In this document: in pieces, positions 7,092 to 9,587 of the stretch
Layout of the letters: the number at the start of each line of letters is the position of its first letter
Position numbering within the stretch: position 1 is the stretch's first letter
Assembly (NCBI GenBank): GCA_902803695.1
Contig: CADCQX010000234.1
Location: forward strand, 1-9,587
DNA length: 9,587 nt
Direction of reading: 5' to 3'
Source of the DNA: Oscillospiraceae bacterium
Lineage (GTDB): Bacteria > Bacillota > Clostridia > Saccharofermentanales > Saccharofermentanaceae
The notes under the pieces: generated by a model
Database searches by the model: none
What the model saw: only the letters and a program-made list of their open reading frames with translations
Told to the model about the DNA's origin: nothing
Translations under genes and position numbers: made by a program

Positions 7092-8087
7092 TCATGCCTG
7101 ATGCTTCAGAGCCTTCCTTTCCTTTTTTCTAAGTTTCTTAAGCTCTTCCTCATCCTTATCTCTCAAGATATAGAACAAGCAGAGAGTCAAGATCATGATG
7201 ATAACGAACATGATGATACTTGCTGCAGCAGCTTTGTTGTACTGATATCTCGGATTCTGGAAAGCTTGTTTATAAATATATACGGCGGTAGTTGTTGTTG
7301 CTCCATCCGGACCACCTCTGTTGAGAAGGTGTGGGATATCGAACATATTGAGACCACCGATCATACTTGTAACCAAAACATAGAGCAAGATCGTTCTAAT
7401 ACAAGGAATAGTAATCCTGAAGAACGTCTGTGTTCTGCTTGCACCATCGATCTGAGCTGCTTCAAAGATAGCAGGATCGATACCGATAACACCTGCGATC
7501 AAAAGAACCATTGTGTTACCATACCACATCCAGAACTGAATGAATGATACAACTCCACGAGTAAAAGTTTTATTATTCAAGAAGTTGTAACCTTTTCCGT
7601 CGAAATTACTGGAAAATGTACTTAAGATAGATGAACGGATAGAGTTCAAAGGTCCGATAGGATATGAAAGGAAAGCCTGGAACAAGATAGCAACTGAAGC
7701 TGCTGTGATAATGTTCGGCAAATAGAACAATACCTTGAACAGACCCTGACCTTTGATCTTACTTCTGTCATCAGTAAACCATGCGGTAAGCAACAAAGCC
7801 AAAGCAATCTGTGGAATAAAGTTGCAAACCCACATGACAACTGTGTTGAATAAACACAATCTAAAAGAACCCGCACCGGAACCCTTTAGAATATCGATAA
7901 AATTCTGAAAAGGATTTGACAAGATATGCATGCTAGAAACAGGCGTTGTCAAACCCTCTAAGTCGGTAAAACCGATAACTACGGTATAAAGTACGGGGTA
8001 TAACTGGAATATCAGATATGCGACTACAAAAGGGATAGAGAAAATATAGCCGTACTTGGCGTAATTAACCGACTTCTTCTTATTCAC
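7092..8087 (-). CDS. Carbohydrate ABC transporter permease, MalF-like (CUT1)
   Basis: This 331-residue inner-membrane protein is the first permease of the sugar importer and forms the translocation pore with its MalG-like partner. Likely membrane segments are at about 12-38, 79-104, 117-140, 181-203, 231-250 and 287-308. The EAA loop (209-228) carries EAAQIDGAS with the conserved glycine G215 and closing P228. A highly charged, lysine-rich tail follows residue 309. The start is a GTG at 8087, supported by GGAGG 10 nt upstream; no alternative ATG occurs before the first membrane segment. It is separated from the binding-protein gene by 110 bp containing a stable stem-loop, so it is probably expressed at a lower level than that protein. 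Confidence 0.93.
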   Translation of the reverse strand: MNKKKSVNYAKYGYIFSIPFVVAYLIFQLYPVLYTVVIGFTDLEGLTTPVSSMHILSNPFQNFIDILKGSGAGSFRLCLFNTVVMWVCNFIPQIALALLLTAWFTDDRSKIKGQGLFKVLFYLPNIITAASVAILFQAFLSYPIGPLNSIRSSILSTFSSNFDGKGYNFLNNKTFTRGVVSFIQFWMWYGNTMVLLIAGVIGIDPAIFEAAQIDGASRTQTFFRITIPCIRTILLYVLVTSMIGGLNMFDIPHLLNRGGPDGATTTTAVYIYKQAFQNPRYQYNKAAAASIIMFVIIMILTLCLFYILRDKDEEELKKLRKKERKALKHQA

Positions 8088-8125
8088 AATCCGTTTTCCT
8101 CCCTCGTAAGTTTTTAGTAAAGAAA

Positions 8126-8157
8126 TGAGGGCGGCAAATACGATTTATCCGCCCTCA
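8126..8157 (-). terminator. GC-rich stem-loop between binding-protein and permease genes (leaky terminator or mRNA stabiliser)
   Basis: TGAGGGCGG (8126-8134) and CCGCCCTCA (8149-8157) form a perfect 9-bp stem; AAAT/ATTT inside the loop can add an upper helix. On the minus strand it lies about 40 nt after the binding-protein stop codon and is followed by a broken U-rich stretch (AUUUCUUUAC), not a clean U run. Partial termination, or protection of the upstream mRNA 3' end, would give more binding protein than permease, as is known for malE-malF type operons. Confidence 0.75.
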
Positions 8158-8197
8158 AATCTTAAGGTATGAAGAAATTAATTGTTAATTTCAACGA

Positions 8198-9535
8198 TTA
8201 TGAAGGAATACCAAGCTGCTCGTTTACAGCACTCTTGAAGTCAGCAATAGCCTCTTCCTTGCTCTTCTCGCCAGCTGTGTACTGTCTTACCTGATCACGC
8301 CAAATGGTGTTGATGTTCTCGTCAGACTCTGTGAGGCACTTACCGTTAGCACCAGCATTTGCAGGTACGAAGTACTCAAACATGTTCTGTCCGCCCAAGA
8401 AGTCAGACTTTCCATCGGACTTATCCATTACTACAGAAGAAGCAACGCAGTCCTTTGTACCATTGTCGTTCATCTTACCGTTAGCCCAGAGATACTGGAG
8501 ACCTTCGTCAGAAGTATCGAGAGTGATCCATGTGATGAAATCTGCGATAGCAGCCTTCTTCTCATCAGAAGCCTCTGCAGCATACTTAGAAGCGAGGATC
8601 CATGTGCCGCCCCAGAAGAAACCTACCGGTGGCTCTGTAACACGATAGTTACCAGCCTGATCAGCACCGTGCTCACCGAGTGTGTAGTTGATAAGCCATG
8701 CAGGTCCGAAGAATGCGAAGATGCCCTTAGGTCCTGTACCGTTCATATCAGCATACCAGCCTTCCTGCCAGTCCTGAGTATCATTGTGATAATCGTTATC
8801 CTTGAGCTTCTTGGACATATCCATGAATGCCTCACGCTCTGGAGCGATGTTGAGCTTGCCATCTTTGATCCAACCGGATGAAGAGGAGTTCTCTACTGAG
8901 TGCCAGATATCACCGTCACCGGAAACGATACCGTAGCCCTTAGCCTTGAGCTGCTCAGCTGCTTCCCAGAACTTATCCCAGTTACCGGAACCACCACCAA
9001 CAACGTCCTTGATAGCTGCAGGATCGTCTGTACCAAATACTTCCTGAGCGATATCAGCTCTGTAGATCATACATCCACCAGTAGCCTGATATCCAAGACC
9101 TACTACCTTACCATCAGAAGGTCTTGTTCCGATTTCAACTGTGTACTGAGCGATGCCAGCTTCCTTGATCTTATTAGTAACGTCGATACCGAGATCTTCG
9201 TAAGGAGCAGCGAACTCAGAAGCAGCGCCCTGTGCGTACTTAAGTACGAAAGCAGCCTCTGCTGCGTAGATATCAGGAGCGTCAGCGCCGCCAGCTGCGA
9301 GAGCTGCGTCAAGAGCCTGCTGGTATCCACCACCATCAGTAGCAATCTGAGTTACCTTGAAGTCGTAAGCGAAATCTGGGTGCAATTCCTTGTACTTCTC
9401 AGACATCTTAACAACCTCATCTGTAAATGTGTACAGATTGATCTCACCCTTTGCCTTGGAAGATGACTTTGAGCAGCCAGCAAACATAGCTGCAGCCATT
9501 GTGAGGCAAAGTGCACTAGCAATTACTTTTTTCAT
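8198..9535 (-). CDS. Sugar-binding lipoprotein of a CUT1 ABC transporter
   Basis: This 445-residue extracellular lipoprotein captures the transported sugar and delivers it to the two permeases. The N-terminus is a lipoprotein signal: MKK, a hydrophobic stretch to about residue 17, then FAGC with C21 as the lipid-modified cysteine, followed by a Ser/Lys-rich linker. The remainder is a family 1 extracellular solute-binding fold, with many aromatic residues (for example FFWGGTW and DWQEGWY), which suits stacking against an oligosaccharide. The ATG at 9535 has GGAGG 5 nt upstream. The gene leads the transporter operon; its promoter is at or beyond the window edge. Substrate is not readable from sequence; the GH3 enzyme in the neighbourhood points to a beta-linked plant oligosaccharide. 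Confidence 0.94.
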   Translation of the reverse strand: MKKVIASALCLTMAAAMFAGCSKSSSKAKGEINLYTFTDEVVKMSEKYKELHPDFAYDFKVTQIATDGGGYQQALDAALAAGGADAPDIYAAEAAFVLKYAQGAASEFAAPYEDLGIDVTNKIKEAGIAQYTVEIGTRPSDGKVVGLGYQATGGCMIYRADIAQEVFGTDDPAAIKDVVGGGSGNWDKFWEAAEQLKAKGYGIVSGDGDIWHSVENSSSSGWIKDGKLNIAPEREAFMDMSKKLKDNDYHNDTQDWQEGWYADMNGTGPKGIFAFFGPAWLINYTLGEHGADQAGNYRVTEPPVGFFWGGTWILASKYAAEASDEKKAAIADFITWITLDTSDEGLQYLWANGKMNDNGTKDCVASSVVMDKSDGKSDFLGGQNMFEYFVPANAGANGKCLTESDENINTIWRDQVRQYTAGEKSKEEAIADFKSAVNEQLGIPS

Positions 9536-9551
9536 AATAACCTCCGTTATT
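9536..9551 (-). promoter_or_regulatory. Small hairpin placing the ribosome binding site of the binding-protein gene in its loop
   Basis: On the minus strand AATAAC-GGAG-GTTATT forms a perfect 6-bp, A/U-rich stem whose tetraloop is GGAG, the core of the ribosome binding site; the last base of the stem abuts the ATG. The helix is weak, so it may present the site openly or melt with temperature. Only 52 bp of leader is visible, and no clear promoter is found in it. Confidence 0.4.
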
Positions 9552-9587
9552 GTTAATTTTGATGAAAACTAGGCCTGTTTTTTGTAA

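Noticed and set aside
8900..9466. A 188-codon open frame on the plus strand opposite the binding-lipoprotein gene
   Set aside because: It lies wholly antisense to a well-supported gene, has Ser/Cys/Leu-rich composition typical of a shadow frame, and shows no recognisable domain.
9579..9587. TTACAAAAA (minus strand) upstream of the binding-protein gene, also present at 5125-5133 in the divergent region
   Set aside because: A 9-bp A-rich match in A/T-rich intergenic DNA is not distinctive enough to call a shared regulator site, and the upstream region is cut by the window edge.

Overview
The window is a stretch of a low-to-mid-GC Gram-positive anaerobe's chromosome, most likely a gut or rumen Clostridia (Bacillota). 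The clues are a ferredoxin-dependent 2-oxoacid oxidoreductase, purine-rich AGGAGG-type ribosome binding sites, a lipoprotein-type sugar-binding protein, and a carbohydrate ABC transporter without its own ATPase. This placement is an inference from gene content and style; no rRNA or other marker gene is present.

Layout, left to right. (1) Positions 1-1844, minus strand: the start of a 2-oxoacid:ferredoxin oxidoreductase operon of the VorB/Kor type, in the order small 2x[4Fe-4S] ferredoxin subunit, alpha subunit, TPP-binding beta subunit (cut by the window edge). Its promoter lies at about 1811-1839. (2) Positions 1845-5046, minus strand: a two-gene operon encoding a cytoplasmic family 3 glycoside hydrolase and an aldose 1-epimerase, closed by a hairpin at 1845-1870. 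(3) Positions 5047-5219: a divergent intergenic region with a good promoter for the plus-strand regulator gene, a 9-bp inverted repeat and a 13-bp palindrome. (4) Positions 5220-6158, plus strand: an AraC-family regulator with a cupin-like sensor domain. (5) Positions 6161-6186: a shared bidirectional terminator. (6) Positions 6211-9535, minus strand: a CUT1-type sugar ABC transporter (binding lipoprotein, then two permeases) with a stable stem-loop between the binding-protein gene and the first permease gene.

How it fits together (inference): the lipoprotein captures an oligosaccharide outside the cell and the two permeases import it, powered by an ATPase encoded elsewhere (MsmK/MsiK-like). 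The GH3 enzyme, which has no signal peptide, releases monosaccharides inside the cell, and the epimerase interconverts the released anomers. The AraC-type regulator probably senses the sugar and controls the divergent hydrolase genes and perhaps the transporter. The GH3 sequence resembles the beta-xylosidase/arabinofuranosidase branch, so xylo-oligosaccharides are a reasonable first guess, but the substrate cannot be settled from sequence alone. The Vor-type operon appears to be an unrelated neighbour with its own promoter.

No gene-free stretch exceeds 300 bases; the longest is the roughly 170-bp divergent region. I found no tRNA, rRNA, CRISPR array, insertion sequence or phage element. Overall this is an ordinary sugar-utilisation locus, and the points worth a second look are regulatory.
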